Assembly: GCA_016630955.3 (NCBI GenBank)
Contig: CM049990.2
Span: 1-64,000, forward strand
Direction of reading: 5' to 3'
DNA: 64,000 nucleotides
From: Didymella arachidicola
Lineage: Eukaryota; Ascomycota; Dothideomycetes; Pleosporales; Didymellaceae
Shown here: positions 41,022 to 52,717 of the stretch, piece by piece
Numbering within the stretch: the first letter of the stretch is position 1
Layout: each line of letters starts with the position of its first letter
The notes under the pieces: generated by a model
What the model saw: the letters and a program-made list of their open reading frames with translations, nothing else
Database searches by the model: none
Told to the model about the DNA's origin: nothing
Program-made: the position numbers and the translations under genes

Positions 41022-41261
41022 TCAGTCCATTATCGCTTCAAATACTTTCGCTTCTACCTTTTTCTTCAATTCCTCGATCAAGTTACCATAGGTGACCTCG
41101 ACACTGACTATTTTGACGAGTTTATTCGAAGCTGAGTCGTGAACCATGACTGCAGTATTGCGTTTCGTGATCTCGCCATCGTCATTTCTGTATACTCCCC
41201 TGGGAATGAAGAGATCATTGAGATCCAGCGACGGGAATCGAAGACGGAGCAGGAATGCCAT
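41022..41261 (-). CDS. Small protein of unknown family, paralog 2 (probably the last exon)
   Basis: A 79-codon frame from ATG 41261 (MAFLLRLRFPSLDLNDLFIPRGVY) matching the C-terminal half of the gene at 40395-40817. The sequence just upstream (TTTTATTAGAG|AACATG) resembles a splice acceptor, and the paralog has further residues before this point, so an upstream exon is likely but was not located. The conserved core is PR-Y-NDDGEI-KR-A-VHD...VSVEV...EELKKKVE. Function unknown. Confidence 0.45.
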   Translation of the reverse strand: MAFLLRLRFPSLDLNDLFIPRGVYRNDDGEITKRNTAVMVHDSASNKLVKIVSVEVTYGNLIEELKKKVEAKVFEAIMD

Positions 41262-43119
41262 GTTCTCTAATAAAATTCGTTAAAAGAAGACAGTGGACGA
41301 CAGATATCGCAAGGGATTTCACCAACCAACGAACGCAAGTGAACATCGCTGTACTTGATTTGATCCTCGATCATGCCGTGAATAGGTTCTTGAAGTGGCG
41401 TCATGTTGGACTTTGCGCGTCTTCCGCAGGGTTTGGGACATACAACTCAATAGTTGTCTCTGGTAAGAGCTAGGAATGAGAGCTATAATACGAAGGGAAC
41501 CCGAGTGCGCTAACGTTGCTAGTCTGTGCCAAATTCTCAAGATATCAGGTTTTCACTTTCACCTTCATATGCACTAGTGCCTGCGTGATTGCTAGATACC
41601 TCACCATGATCGACCCGAGTCTCTCGGCCTCCGTTAGGGTAGTTCAGAGCCCTAATTTTCACCTCGTCTATTCGCAATTCAAACACTTGTATTTGTGTAG
41701 TCTCTACATCTACGACAGAACCTTCCTTAAAGCTGGTCTGAACCACTACCAGGTATGAGTCGATAAGAGATGTTTTTGACAGACAAAACATGGTTCGCCG
41801 TGAGTACCGCTACTCACTCAGCGTCAGTTGCACTTCTAGATTTGTGCCGGATGAGCAAGGCGATATTCTTCAAGAGGCCTTCAAGTTCGATGACAAGTAA
41901 GTATCTCGAGCTTGCCAGCTACAACTTCAGTCTCAATTTTTCCTCCACCGTCTGGCAGCAGTGAATTTGAGCACTAATTTTCTCTTCTAGCGCTCTCGTA
42001 TTGAGAATAATCTATGCAGGCGCAGCAAGGTATAGCCTATGAATCCTATAATCTGTGGGACAGTCATAGCGTCGATAGAGTGTCACATGCATAACGCCAG
42101 GTAACCTAGAATGAGGTTCAGACGTCCTACCTTGTTGAAAATGGGTATATCAAGTCATCAAAAAGCGAAACATACGCATTGTTCCTCAAACGGCAGCGTT
42201 AATATTTCGAATTCACCATCTTGTTTGCTGTTTCACACAAGGTCCTACAGGCATTGATGTTTCAGATGTAATCATGTTTCATACGATGTCTTTCGCCTCT
42301 TAATGCTGAAGGGACAGCGTTTCGCGACATGCGAGCATAACCATGACGTAACCTTGCTTTAAGAGACGCGATGTCGCTCCAGTCGAGCAGTTTGTATTAT
42401 GCGCATTCTTCCTGGTCGACTGCCAAGCCAGATTTGTCGTCAGGTTATCTGAGCCACCACCTAAGGTGCGTCCCTAAGTGGAGAGACACACTATGTCCCG
42501 AGACAGGTCAGCATTTCGGACGTTCGGAGCTCTTCATTTACAATTTTATACAGCTTTCGATCTAATGCGATGTTAACGAAACTATTCATCCTCTAGACTA
42601 ACAGGCTCCGACCAGAATTCCCTCAGCGTTGGTTATGCTGTTGATCGTTCCGTCAACGCCGTCAAACGACCCTTTGGCAATACCCCCCTGTCTGCTCGTC
42701 AATTCAGGAGATTTCTAAGGTATCGGTGGGCCAGGGAGAATGTGCGAATAAAGAAGATTATCCTCCTAAGCTTTAGAGATCACTTGAATGCAGGAGCGTG
42801 CATGCCGGGAGCACCGTAGTGCGGAGTAGATGATCCCTGCCAACAAGACCGAGCTGGCGGGTCGCATCATTGTATCTTGGCATGCATGAGCCTGCATTAG
42901 CGCACCTGTGGGTTGCCGGTATTTTACTGTAATGAATTCAGCGCTATACCTACATTGTGTAGCTTTCAAAATAGATGTGGCGCATGCTGACAGCTTTCTA
43001 GAAGTATCTACCGCTGCATGCATAGGCTTATTCTCCCCTGCCCTGTATCATGTTCTACTTTAATTCAGAATGCTCACTGCCTAGCAAAGCTACTCACGTC
43101 CTGACATAGAATCGTCTTC
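41262..43119. other. Gap with remnants of a third small paralog
   Basis: On the minus strand near 41820-41885 the text GLLKNIALLIRHKSRSATDAE is followed by GTGAGT. It matches the ENIAYLVRKRY / ENMAFLLRLRF region of the two neighbours, so a third member of the set, spliced or decayed, lies about 41.4-41.95 kb. From 42.0 to 43.1 kb no gene is recognised. Confidence 0.4.
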
Positions 43120-43287
43120 CTAGTGTTGCTGAGCACCTGCATTAAGCAGAACCTCGACTACCCGCTCGTGGCCCCCTCCTGAAGCTGCCTGCAGCGCGTT
43201 GCCGTAGTATCCACCCTGCGCGTTGACGTCGGCGCCTTTGTCAAGTAGCGTCTTGACGACCTGCTTGTGGCCTCTGTATGAAGCTGC
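43120..43287 (-). pseudogene. Ankyrin-repeat fragment
   Basis: Fifty-five residues in one frame form about one and a half ankyrin repeats (AASYRGHKQVVKTLLDKGADVNAQGG..., then ALQAASGGGHERVVEVLLNAGA), ending at TAG 43120. The 5' border is a good splice acceptor (CTTCTTGCAG at 43288). It follows 41 bp behind the stop codon of the WD40 gene on the same strand. It may be the last exon of an ankyrin-type relative of that gene, or the remnant of a repeat-swapped C-terminus. Confidence 0.6.
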
Positions 43288-43328
43288 CTGCAAGAAGATT
43301 TGCGGGCAAATAAGCGCAGTACTTGCAA

Positions 43329-46300
43329 CTAAATATCAAACTCCAAACACGAGATGCCACCTGAACTGTGCCCTATCACAACCATGTTCTCATAGACTGC
43401 TGAACAAGACGGCCGGCGATCGGGAGGCAGCCAGAGAAGCCTCTCTCCATCTCGGAAGACCCAGTCATCTTCGACATGTATTCGGAGGACCGACTGTGCG
43501 TCAGACTGAGCCATCCTTTTGGGAAGAAACACCGAATCATTCTTCGGAGATCTGCCAGGGACGAATGCCGACTCAACAGATGTCAGGCGTAACAGCCTTA
43601 GAGTCTCTTGAGTCGACAGAGCGTCTTGAAAAGGTAGCAATCGAAGGTGGGTCTCCTGTGTGCTGGCTACTTGCATGCAATGCCCTGTGTTTGCGTCCCA
43701 TAAACGGATTGTTTGGTCTTTAGAGGCTGAGGCGATTTGTTGGCCATCCTCAGAGAATACCACGGAATGAACAGAGGCACGATGACCCTCGAGAAAGCCA
43801 ATACACTCGCCAAATTCGACGTCCCACAGGCGTACACTTTCGTCGTTTGAGCCAGACACGATCCACTGGCTGTCAGGAGAAAAGGCTACCGCATAAATGT
43901 CCGACTCATGCCCCTCCAAGATCTGCTCTATTAGTCCTGTATGTATGTTCCATATCCTGATGGTTTTGTCTCTTGAAGCTGACGCGAGCCGATTGCAGTC
44001 ATTCGAGAACTCCACAGCGTAGATGTTGGAACGATGACCTCTGAGTACGTGTACGCAGTCAAATGTTGCGGTGTCCCACAGATATACAGTTTTGTCCACT
44101 GATGCAGTTGCAAACCACTTGCCGTTTGGCGAGAAGGAGACTGCGCTAACGAGTCCACGGTGACCTGCTGTACTCCGTTGATATGTACCTGCAGTGGTGG
44201 TCCAAACGCGTAGCATGTTGTCTCTCGAAGCAGAGGCTAGCTGTTGGCTGTTCGGTGAGAATGCTACCGACGTGATGGAATCCTGGTGACCCTCGAAAAT
44301 ATTCTCACACACGCCACCTTTCACATCCCAGAGGCGCAGTGTCTTATCGTCTGAGCCAGAAACAAGGTGCAACGCATCGGGCGAGAAAGCCACAGAGGTG
44401 ACATAGGAGTCATGACCCCTGAGAACATGCCGGCATACGCGTCTATAGATATCCCAAATCCAGATCGACTCATCGTTAGAAGCCGATGCGAGCTGTTGAC
44501 CGTCAGACGAAATCGCCAAAGAGTATACTTCCGAGCTATGGCCTTGGAGCGTAAAGAGGCAGTCGAACGTTGCTGTACTCCATAGTTTCACGGTCTTGTC
44601 GTTGGATGCTGATGCAACCAGAGAACTGTCTGGTGAGAACACCACATCATTCACACCAGAGTGATGGTCCTGTAAGACCCTTTCGAACTCGTACGTCACC
44701 GCGTTCCATAGGCGTATCGTCTTATCATTGGAGCCAGACGCCAGCCATCGTCCATTGGGGGCGAAGACCACAGCTTTAACAGAGCTCCGATGGCCGACAA
44801 GCACTTTTAGGCACTGTCCCGTTGCCACTTCCCACAACCGTATTGTTTTGTCATTGCCAGCAGATGCAAGTCGTCCACCGTCAGGGGACGATGCCACACC
44901 ATGGACAGCAGATTTGTGACCCTCAAAAACATTTTCACATTCACCAGTCCTGATATCCCAGAGTCGTATCGTTCTGTCATCTGAAGCAGATGCGAGCCGC
45001 GAACTATCCGACAGGAATGTCGTTGCATTTACTGGAGCACGATGTTGTTCCAGTGTCTGTTTGCATGGGCTCCATTCGTCATGCATGTGTGAAATCTTTC
45101 GCAGCCAACAAGGTTGTTCCTTTTCGTATTGTCTGCGGATAAGGCTGTTCCTCGGGGTGAATATAAGCGCTGAGCAGTATGCCTGCAAGGGATACTTTTC
45201 AACAACCCCTCGATTCGAAAGGATAAATTGACAGGCGCCCTGGACTAGCTTATGCAGGGCAGGTGTGTCCGCCTTCCCCTAGGTCTCGTTAGTGGATGAA
45301 CCATGTAACCAGTTTACTTGCGTAAGACATACCTGCACGAGAGTCTCTAGCTTTGTCATAGAATTCAAACCTGTCGATATACTCTCACAAAGGCTGAGCG
45401 ATTCAAGCCAATACAGAAAGTTTTTACGGAGAAAGTCGTCAACGGCACCTCCATCCCGTAAACCAATGAAAAAGCATATGGAAGCATCGACAGCCGAGGC
45501 AATGAGGTGTTCGATCCAGTAGGTGCACGAGTAACGCATTGTCTTCAGCGGATCATCGATCGGCACCTCAACTCTATCAATCAGAACCCCTGGGGCAACT
45601 AGGTCGTACATGTTCCTGTGTAACGTGCTGGACAGAACAGCTAGCGATCTCGAGAAGATCGTCTGATGAGCGGCTGCAATCCCGTCCGGAAAAATGTAAT
45701 CAGACGCTTTTGCGAAGAGGAAGTCTTTTGCAGACTGGTGCACAAAGTAAACCGTGTTTTCTCGCAAAGTGAGAAACGATCCACACAGGCCGATGATCTC
45801 TCGTACCTCTGCTTCGTCGGCTACGTCTTCGAGCGGCTCAGCAAGGGCCACTAGCTCCTGCAGCGTAATTGGCCGATACACAAGCGCGGCTGAAGCTAGC
45901 ACCTGCTTGCAGAGTATAGCATCATCCGACGCTCTGATCTGCCGCATCATCCGCTCGTAAAGCCCCACGAGGCCAGGCGGGAAGGTGTCCAGTTTCTTTA
46001 TCACGTTCCGTCTCGCTGTTACTCGAAGCTCCTGACACACCAACGCTACCCAAAGGAAGGTGCCATCTGCATTTGCCGTCAGCCTCTCCAAGACTGTGTC
46101 TTGCATCTGCTGGTCGTATTTCTTCTCCTGTGCCAGCTGAGTCACCTTGTGCTGGATGAACACGCCGACAGCTGCAGATACAGACTCTGCATTCAGCTCA
46201 AGGCTCAGCTTGGCCTTGTGCCCAGCTTGCTCCAGCTGCTCTTCGATCTCTGGCCAGTTGCGGCTCGACACGATCCACTTGACGCGGGAAGAGGCAGAAG

Positions 46301-47438
46301 ACTGCTTTGCGATGAAGTGAAGCAGTTTCGGCAAGTCAGTGACACACTCGTCTAGCGCATCGATGATCAGGTATGTAGCTCTTAGCTGAGGGTCTCGTAA
46401 CACGTCCGTGAAGATCTCTGTCAAGGCGACCCATGCATTCGCATCCTCAAACAAGGCTTTGCCTGCGTCATTGTGCTTCTTGCGGACATGCGATACAAGT
46501 GACGGTTGCTGGCTCACCAGCATGTACAACAGGCCTCGCAGCACGGCCGTGGCGCTGTTGATGCGCGAGTCGGTCGCCTGGCAGAAGAAGTACGCTAAAA
46601 AGGCGGTTCGAGGCAGCGAGCAATGCAGCTCGTCAATGATGCCGTAGAGCAGCATTGTCTTGCCCTTACCAGGATCGCCTTTGATCCACAGCAGCTGGCT
46701 CTGCGGGTCCTTGTGCCACTGCTGGAAGCTGCTGTTGTCGAGCACCCATCGATACGAGCCCTCCAGCAAGCCGCCATTTGTTTCCTCAATGCGTTTCTTG
46801 TCGTTGCGTGGATCCGTACTGCGTGTGTCTTGAACGCATCTTTTGGAACTGTCGACCTCGTCCTTAAGGCGCTTGAAGGCGCCAACTGCACCTTCGCCAT
46901 ACACTGGCGCTAACTCGACATCTAGGATGCCTTGCAGCGAGTACGCTCCGTCTTCTTCGCGCTTGGTCTGCCGGTCGCCTTTCCACCGCAGCCGCTCGTC
47001 AACGCTGAATTGGGAAAGACGGGCTCCGTCAAGCGCTCCGAGCGAGATACTGGTGATTTTATGGATCAACAGCTGAAGCGATGTCTTATTACCAAGCTTC
47101 GTCCACTCTTGGGAGAAGAACTCAACAGTGCTTGGGGCAAGCAGCTCTTGGAGCGTCCAGCCGCGCGTGAACCATCGGCTTGCCCTGAAAGCGGCCTCCC
47201 AAGTGAACTTGTCGACCACGTCGTCGTCGGCTTTTCTCTTCCTTGTCGATACGTCAGACAGATACACATAGCATCTCGCCGCGTTCTGGTACCAGCGAAA
47301 CATGGACTGGATGGCGTGAGAGAGCTCAGCCTTGTCCGCCTTGCAGGCTGAAGCTGGTGTTTTGCACCATGTTCTGCGTTCTGTAAGACTGCTTAGACAA
47401 TCTAGAGGCGGGGGGCAGACGCGGCTGAATGCGCTCAT
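43329..47438 (-). CDS. HET-NACHT-WD40 STAND protein, HET domain truncated
   Basis: This is the architecture of fungal incompatibility and immune-type receptors: an effector domain, a nucleotide switch and a repeat sensor. Exons are 47438-45333 and 45278-43329, with intron 45279-45332 (GTATGT...CCTAG) and the frame kept; about 1,351 residues. Residues 38-115 are the back half of a HET domain (AIQSMFRWYQNAARCYVYLSDVS, FTRGWTLQELLAP). The front half (the usual LSHTWG and WVDTCCIDK motifs) is missing, and residues 1-33 look unrelated. NACHT follows: Walker A GDPGKGKT (254-261) and Walker B LIIDALDEC (357-365). The second exon gives 11 WD40 repeats of 42 residues (LASASNDKTIRLWD type), so one beta-propeller and a half. 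No stop codons. The absent HET front may mean a lost upstream exon or a rearranged 5' end. Confidence 0.85.
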
Positions 47439-48603
47439 GCAAGCTCAGCACAGCCCCGACAAGTTGCATCTTCGCAATAAATACGCCCCTATTGCGATGC
47501 ACTCCTCATCATCGAGCATCTACTGGCTCATTTCATCTTGTTTGTCACGGTCGCGAGGTGGCCAGGCACAGACGGCGGTGATCGCGTTGAGACGTTCGTG
47601 GGTAGCGCGGCTGAGCGCTGAGATTGAGGGAGGCCGTAGAGCAGCAACAAGACTGATCAATCAGCCGCTGACGCGGATAGAGATCCGCCAGGCTGCGCCA
47701 CAGCTCGCCTCAGTGGCCATACAATACCGTATCTTACAGCAGTTGCTATGCGCGCTAATGCAGCCCCTTGCAAGGCAACCGAGTCTAGCGCCTTCTAAGC
47801 TGCTAGGTCGCGATCTGCACTCTCCGCTCCAGACCGGCGAAACTGCCGGACTGCACACTTTGACAGGCAAAAGAGCTTCTAATGCCTAGGATACAATTGC
47901 CGTCGACTTTGCTTTCTACCACGACCTCCGACCTTCGCACAGGCCCTTTGGGCCGTGAGTAGACAGGGGGTTATTGGCGAAAGGCCAATTGACCGCGTTG
48001 ACGAAGCTATCGACAGCAGGGTCAGCACAGCAGCACTTGTTCTCGGAGGCAAAGAGATTAGCGAAGAGTCGGCTAAAGAATGCTGCATATTTAGCCAAGG
48101 TCTGTCAAATGAGTGAACAAGAAGCTTCGACGGTCCGGAGTGCAAATCTGTCTCGTTACACCGTGTGTCTCGGCTCGGAGGGACGCACTTTAGACAAAAA
48201 AAGTCGGAAATTTTTGATGAGGTCAGCGGCCAAAGGTGTCCAATATCTTTTGTCCAGGTGGTGGAGCCCCAAAATTCTGATGTTTTCAGCAACACTGATG
48301 TTGACGCCCGTCGACGGTATTGCGCAAGTGACGCTTTGGATGCGCTCGACACTTTCGACACTTTGAATATTGAAGCTCGTGTGCTTCACGGTCACGGTAA
48401 GTACGTCAATACGTCACTGTCAATTGCAGTACGCGTCCTTCAGCATGATTTCACTAGATTTTTGATTTCTTTCACTCACAATGTCTCTCACACCTTTTAG
48501 CAAGAACTTCTGTTCAGTTGCTTCCCATTACCACTCAACTATCATAACTCCAACGACAATGCTACGCTGAATCAGGTTCGAGCGTAAGCACCAAGCGTAT
48601 CAA
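47439..48603. other. Gap upstream of the STAND gene
   Basis: I looked on the minus strand for the missing first half of the HET domain and did not find its signature. Open frames here overlap on both strands and show no family. The stretch should contain promoters for the divergent STAND and RING genes. Confidence 0.4.
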
Positions 48604-49610
48604 ATGTTACAATGGCATCGACTGAAGCCCACAAATTTCAATACCCGCGGGCGTCTCGCGATTCGGCAACGTTATGGGCGCTTCTTTGAGGTCTTCGAAG
48701 AATTCATCGATCTAGTGCCCCCACGAGATGCTGGTGCCTTTTTAGCAGTCATTCAAAAGTGCGTTGCAGGCTTGGTTATCAGGACAGGCTTCGAGCCGGA
48801 TGACCCTAGTGATGACCTTGTGAACCTTCTCAACACAGAACCCGAAAGCTACATCAACACCCGCTATCCCAAAGCTGCCATCTGCACTGCAGGCATGAAA
48901 GACTTGACAAGAGTGGTCTTAAACAGAGTACAGCGAGCGCGCGCTCAGAACCTGATATATGCGGAAGTCATGGCGCAGGTGAGCCAGCATGATTAGACTT
49001 TCGAGCAATGTGACAGAATGACTGTTTGCACGTAGTCCTCCAGTGGCGTATCGAACAAGCGATATTCACAGGTTTACTTCCAAAACTGAAGATAACGTAT
49101 TCCTTTGCGGACATGCTTGCGTTTACAGACGCTTATCGACGAGAATGCCGTCATCATCATGACCACCCACTGCTAAACATCGATTCCAATGTGACAGAAA
49201 CGGATTGGAGCGCAATAATCAACCGAGTGGAACTGTTGGAATTCTGCAGGCTCGCTGTGCTCCTCCCTCCTCCCGGGACTGCGTGCTCGATCTGCGTTAG
49301 CGATTTCGACGGCAAGGAGGATGTTGGAGGCAATCACCCAGTTCTGATAGGATGTAAGCATTTCTTCCATCAGGATTCCCTCGATGAATGGGTCAACGAG
49401 TCAGCGATGGAAACATCAAATACGTGTCCTGAATGCCGCACAGTGCTGTGTGAGCCACGGAGGCATCCTCGCGAACCTTGGTACATCGACAGCTCGACCG
49501 CTGCCTCAGGCGTGTGGCCACGCTTGCAGCGCCTCAACAGTCGCATCTTGAATCACCTCGGCCGTCGTGGTGCGTTTTTAGTGGATCAAGAATGGCTGGA
49601 AAGGGCCTGA
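48604..49610 (+). CDS. RING-H2 finger protein (probable E3 ubiquitin ligase)
   Basis: Exons 48604-48978 and 49044-49610, intron 48979-49043 (GTGAGC...CTCCAG), restore one frame of 313 residues (MAQ|WRIEQAIF at the joint). Near residues 207-260 a RING-H2 pattern is clear: CSIC...GCKHFFHQDSLDEW...CPEC, that is C-x2-C, C-x-H-x2-H, C-x2-C, binding two zinc ions. RING-H2 proteins usually pass ubiquitin from an E2 enzyme to a target. No membrane segment or signal peptide is seen. The N-terminal half (FFEVFEEFIDLVPPRDAGAF...) is not recognised; similar small RING genes are common and poorly studied in Dothideomycetes. Start ATG 48604 is chosen because it opens the frame; ATG 48612 is in another frame. 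Confidence 0.75.
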
Positions 49611-51481
49611 AACCGACGACCCAAGCATCTCCTCCAGCGACTCGGGCGGTCTCGTGCGGCCTCGGCAGATTACTGAGATCGTTCGCTCTGATCGCCGTGA
49701 TCAAGTGCGTGTTGCGAATGTCTGGATATCCTTATGTGAGGGTAGCGGGATGCTTTGGCGAGTGTGGGGTAGATAACCATAGGTGCATCAAGGACGCATT
49801 TGCGATTTTAGAAAGTTCACTTGGCCTAAACATTGACAAGAGTGAGCTCCAGCTAGTTACTTACCTTGATCCTACAGACGACATCTAAATTTTGAGCTTG
49901 GTGTCGGCGCCCGGCAGCACATGCAACCAGATTCTGCCACTGCTTTTGTTCCCGCATTCAACATTGAATTAACCTCGACTATGGCTCTTCCTGCAGTCAA
50001 CGACATGTCGATCGATCTTCTCCAGAAACACCGCAGCATGTATACCTGCCAAGGCTGGTTCGGTTTTTCCTCTCGAGTTCGTCCACGAAATGAATAGATC
50101 TTACCGCGTTCACCCCATCGTGACTCCGAGGCCCACCACCACCTTTCAGCCTGATGCGTCGCTATTGAGGAAGAAATTGATGCGAATCTTGGATGTTGGA
50201 AACCGCAGTGGATCCTCACAAGCATTTGATCCATTATGACACCTCAAAGCGTCATCGTCTCTCGGCATCACACCATCTTCCCCATGTCGAACTCCACAAT
50301 CCCCATGCTTGGGCACTGAATCCCATCTCTCAGCAGCGTGCGATGCGCAACCCGATGCAGGTCCTTCGCTCTTCCTTGCGCTCCGTGTCTCCCGGAGAGC
50401 CGCCCCATAACATCCCAATCAGGCAATGCTACCCAGCATCAGCCTCCCTCTCCAGCCTCAACTTCTACAGCCACCATCTAACATGCGGCTCTTCATGCCT
50501 AAGTTCGCGCTTCTACCCGACGCTTTTCCAAATCGTCTCGACCATACACCCTGATCCCGGTGCACATCACCTGCACAAGCGTTGGACAAGCCTTCGTCCA
50601 ATTCTAGACCTTGCACCCATGTTTTCATGTGTCATGAACGCGCTGTGCACCCACGAGGTGGACCCGCAATGCACGCAGCTATCGAGTAAACGTGCAGGCT
50701 GTCTTTCGGCTAAACTCCCGACGTGTGCGTTTGTGCTGGCGTGTCAGGTAGGGCTGTGGGCCTCTTAGGTCCCGCAGTGCGTTCGAGATCTTTCCTAACG
50801 ACGGGTATGCACGGACAGGGCTAGTAGGTCGTTACCAGCTCTTGCCCAATCTGTGGGTGTCGTGGGCCTGGAAGAATTTTCTAGTGGTACAAAGGGGTTG
50901 AGGGATGTGGCTTGGCAGCCGTTTGCGGCGTGGTATAGTTGCTGGATCTGATCGCTGTATTTGTGGCGCTGTCTTGTGATGTGGATGAAATTTGCAAGGG
51001 TGTGTGTGGGTTTCGCTCGTTGCAGGGGCAGATGGCGTGAGGTTGTGTCGATGTTGCGCATTCTGACGCCAAAATGATGTATTGTTGTAGAAGCTAGTAC
51101 TGTGTACTGTGTGGTTTTGGGCAACGACAGTCAGGAGTAGCATGTGAATGGCATGTGAAAGATGAGGATTAGCAACTTTGCTGTCATGTATTATTGTAGT
51201 AGTGCTGATCGATAAACTTTTTGTAGGAATGCAAAACGCCTGTGGTATACCGTACAGAGGAGCTCATGTAGGCTCAACTCAACCACTGCTCAAAACGCCT
51301 CGCTTTCTGCGCAAATAAGAATGGGTGAAAGCCCACCGTGGGCATGCAAATGGGTATATCCTACACAGTCCACCAGAAACTCAAAGTTGAATCGCCAATC
51401 GACGTGGGAAGGAAATTCGTAAAGCGTATTGAAATCGCCGAAATGGACGGCGGTTCTAAAGTATGATGCAGGGTATCATGC
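49611..51481. other. Gap; no recognisable gene
   Basis: About 1.9 kb. A plus-strand frame at 50193-50768 (191 codons) and minus-strand frames overlap it, but composition (many H, S, C, P) and lack of any family pattern argue against coding. The 3' part next to 51482 is the 3' untranslated region of the arrestin gene. Confidence 0.4.
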
Positions 51482-52717
51482 TCAGCTCTCAAGGCTGAAG
51501 GACGCTGAACGAGAAGAAGCAGTGCTGTCAACTGCAGGAAACTGGATCTCGACATCGTCCATGTATGTGGGTGGGCTGGCGGGAACATCCTCGTAGACGG
51601 GTGGCTGCTCCTCGTCCCAGGCGATACCCATGCCTGAACGCTCAGTAAGAATAAGGTGGAATTGGGTGCGAAGCACGCGAGCGGCACCGGTTGGAGTGGC
51701 CTGGCTGAGCTTCTTAAGCGGCGCCCATTCTTCAGCAACGACCATCTCGATAATGAGGTTGTGCTTGACGCTCATGCCGCTTTGGCTGTCCATATCACAG
51801 AGTGGCTTAAGAGAGACGTTGCAAGCGGCATTGAATTCGACATCGATTTCGCCGCGCTCGAAGTCGGTCTTCCAGCCGGTCTTGACCTCTTCGGTGGCGA
51901 TAGCACGAACGTCCTCGTGCAGAACACCCTTGCCCTCACCACCAACCTTGCCAATGTGCTTGGAGCAGGCCGGAGCAATGAACTTCTGCGTCTCCTCGAT
52001 ACGCCAGTTGAGCTTCCTGAGCCTCCAACGGGTCTGCGAATCTGCCTTGTTCTGAACGATGCCAGATAGGCGCATTGCGATAGGGAAGTCGCCAATCGGG
52101 TGGATGACCGGGGGTAGTGTAACCGAAGCAGTTAGGTTCGTTGGCGGGAAGATGCGAATGGAATGCTTCTCGTTTCCGGGGAAGATGGCACGTCTGATAT
52201 CAACAGCGCGCTTGTAGGTGATCTTGTCACCCTTCGCAGTTGTTGCTACTGCGGACAAGTAGTAATCGAGAGTCGCAAGGCTGCCGTGGGTGGTGGCTGG
52301 CAAGTGACCAGGGAGGAGATGGCTAAATGGATAGGAGTGCTGGCCATTGCGCAGAGAAGTGGGATGCGTCAAGAAATCCCATGTGTGAATCTCGGTGGTC
52401 TGGTTCGAGCAGTCGCTGCAGTGCTGTGCGACTGGCTTCTTGGTGGAGACAATTGCAAGCAGCTTCATCTCGAACTTGTCGACTGTGATGTGGGGCTCAT
52501 GCACGTTGAGAAGGAGCTGACCAGTGAAGATGGCGCCCGCGGATGACTGGGGGCTGTTGTAGAACACCACTGGCGGCGACTCCACGCTCATGTTCATGGA
52601 TGCAGCCACATGTGGCTCCAGCTTCGGGCTGGTCTTCGGTGTATTTTTCGGGGTAGTCTTCGGCGTCTTCTTGCTGCCATCGTGACTGTGATGACGTACG
52701 AAAGGAAGACGTGCCAT
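51482..52717 (-). CDS. LDB19/ART1-type arrestin-domain trafficking adaptor
   Basis: Alpha-arrestin adaptors bring the Rsp5/Nedd4 ubiquitin ligase to membrane transporters so that these are endocytosed. I start at ATG 52717 (MARLPFVRHHSHDGSKK), giving 411 residues; in-frame ATG 52876 would add 53 residues of poor, proline-rich sequence. A KTPKTTPKNTPK stretch precedes the LDB19-type N-terminal arrestin domain (from VESPPVVFYNSPQSSAGAIFTG to the WDFLTHPTSLRNGQHSYPFS block, about 42-160). The C-terminal half of the fold carries a cysteine pair. Near the C-terminus PPVY and PPTY are two PPxY motifs, the docking sites for WW domains of Rsp5. One exon, no damage. This is housekeeping-type sequence and marks the change from subtelomere to chromosome arm. 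Confidence 0.85.
   Translation of the reverse strand: MARLPFVRHHSHDGSKKTPKTTPKNTPKTSPKLEPHVAASMNMSVESPPVVFYNSPQSSAGAIFTGQLLLNVHEPHITVDKFEMKLLAIVSTKKPVAQHCSDCSNQTTEIHTWDFLTHPTSLRNGQHSYPFSHLLPGHLPATTHGSLATLDYYLSAVATTAKGDKITYKRAVDIRRAIFPGNEKHSIRIFPPTNLTASVTLPPVIHPIGDFPIAMRLSGIVQNKADSQTRWRLRKLNWRIEETQKFIAPACSKHIGKVGGEGKGVLHEDVRAIATEEVKTGWKTDFERGEIDVEFNAACNVSLKPLCDMDSQSGMSVKHNLIIEMVVAEEWAPLKKLSQATPTGAARVLRTQFHLILTERSGMGIAWDEEQPPVYEDVPASPPTYMDDVEIQFPAVDSTASSRSASFSLES

Noticed and set aside
47879..48361. 160-codon minus-strand frame upstream of the STAND gene as the missing HET half
   Set aside because: It lacks the HET motifs and is out of context with splice sites; composition is serine-rich chance sequence.
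50193..50768. 191-codon plus-strand frame
   Set aside because: Rich in H, S, C and P with no pattern of secondary structure or family; treated as chance.
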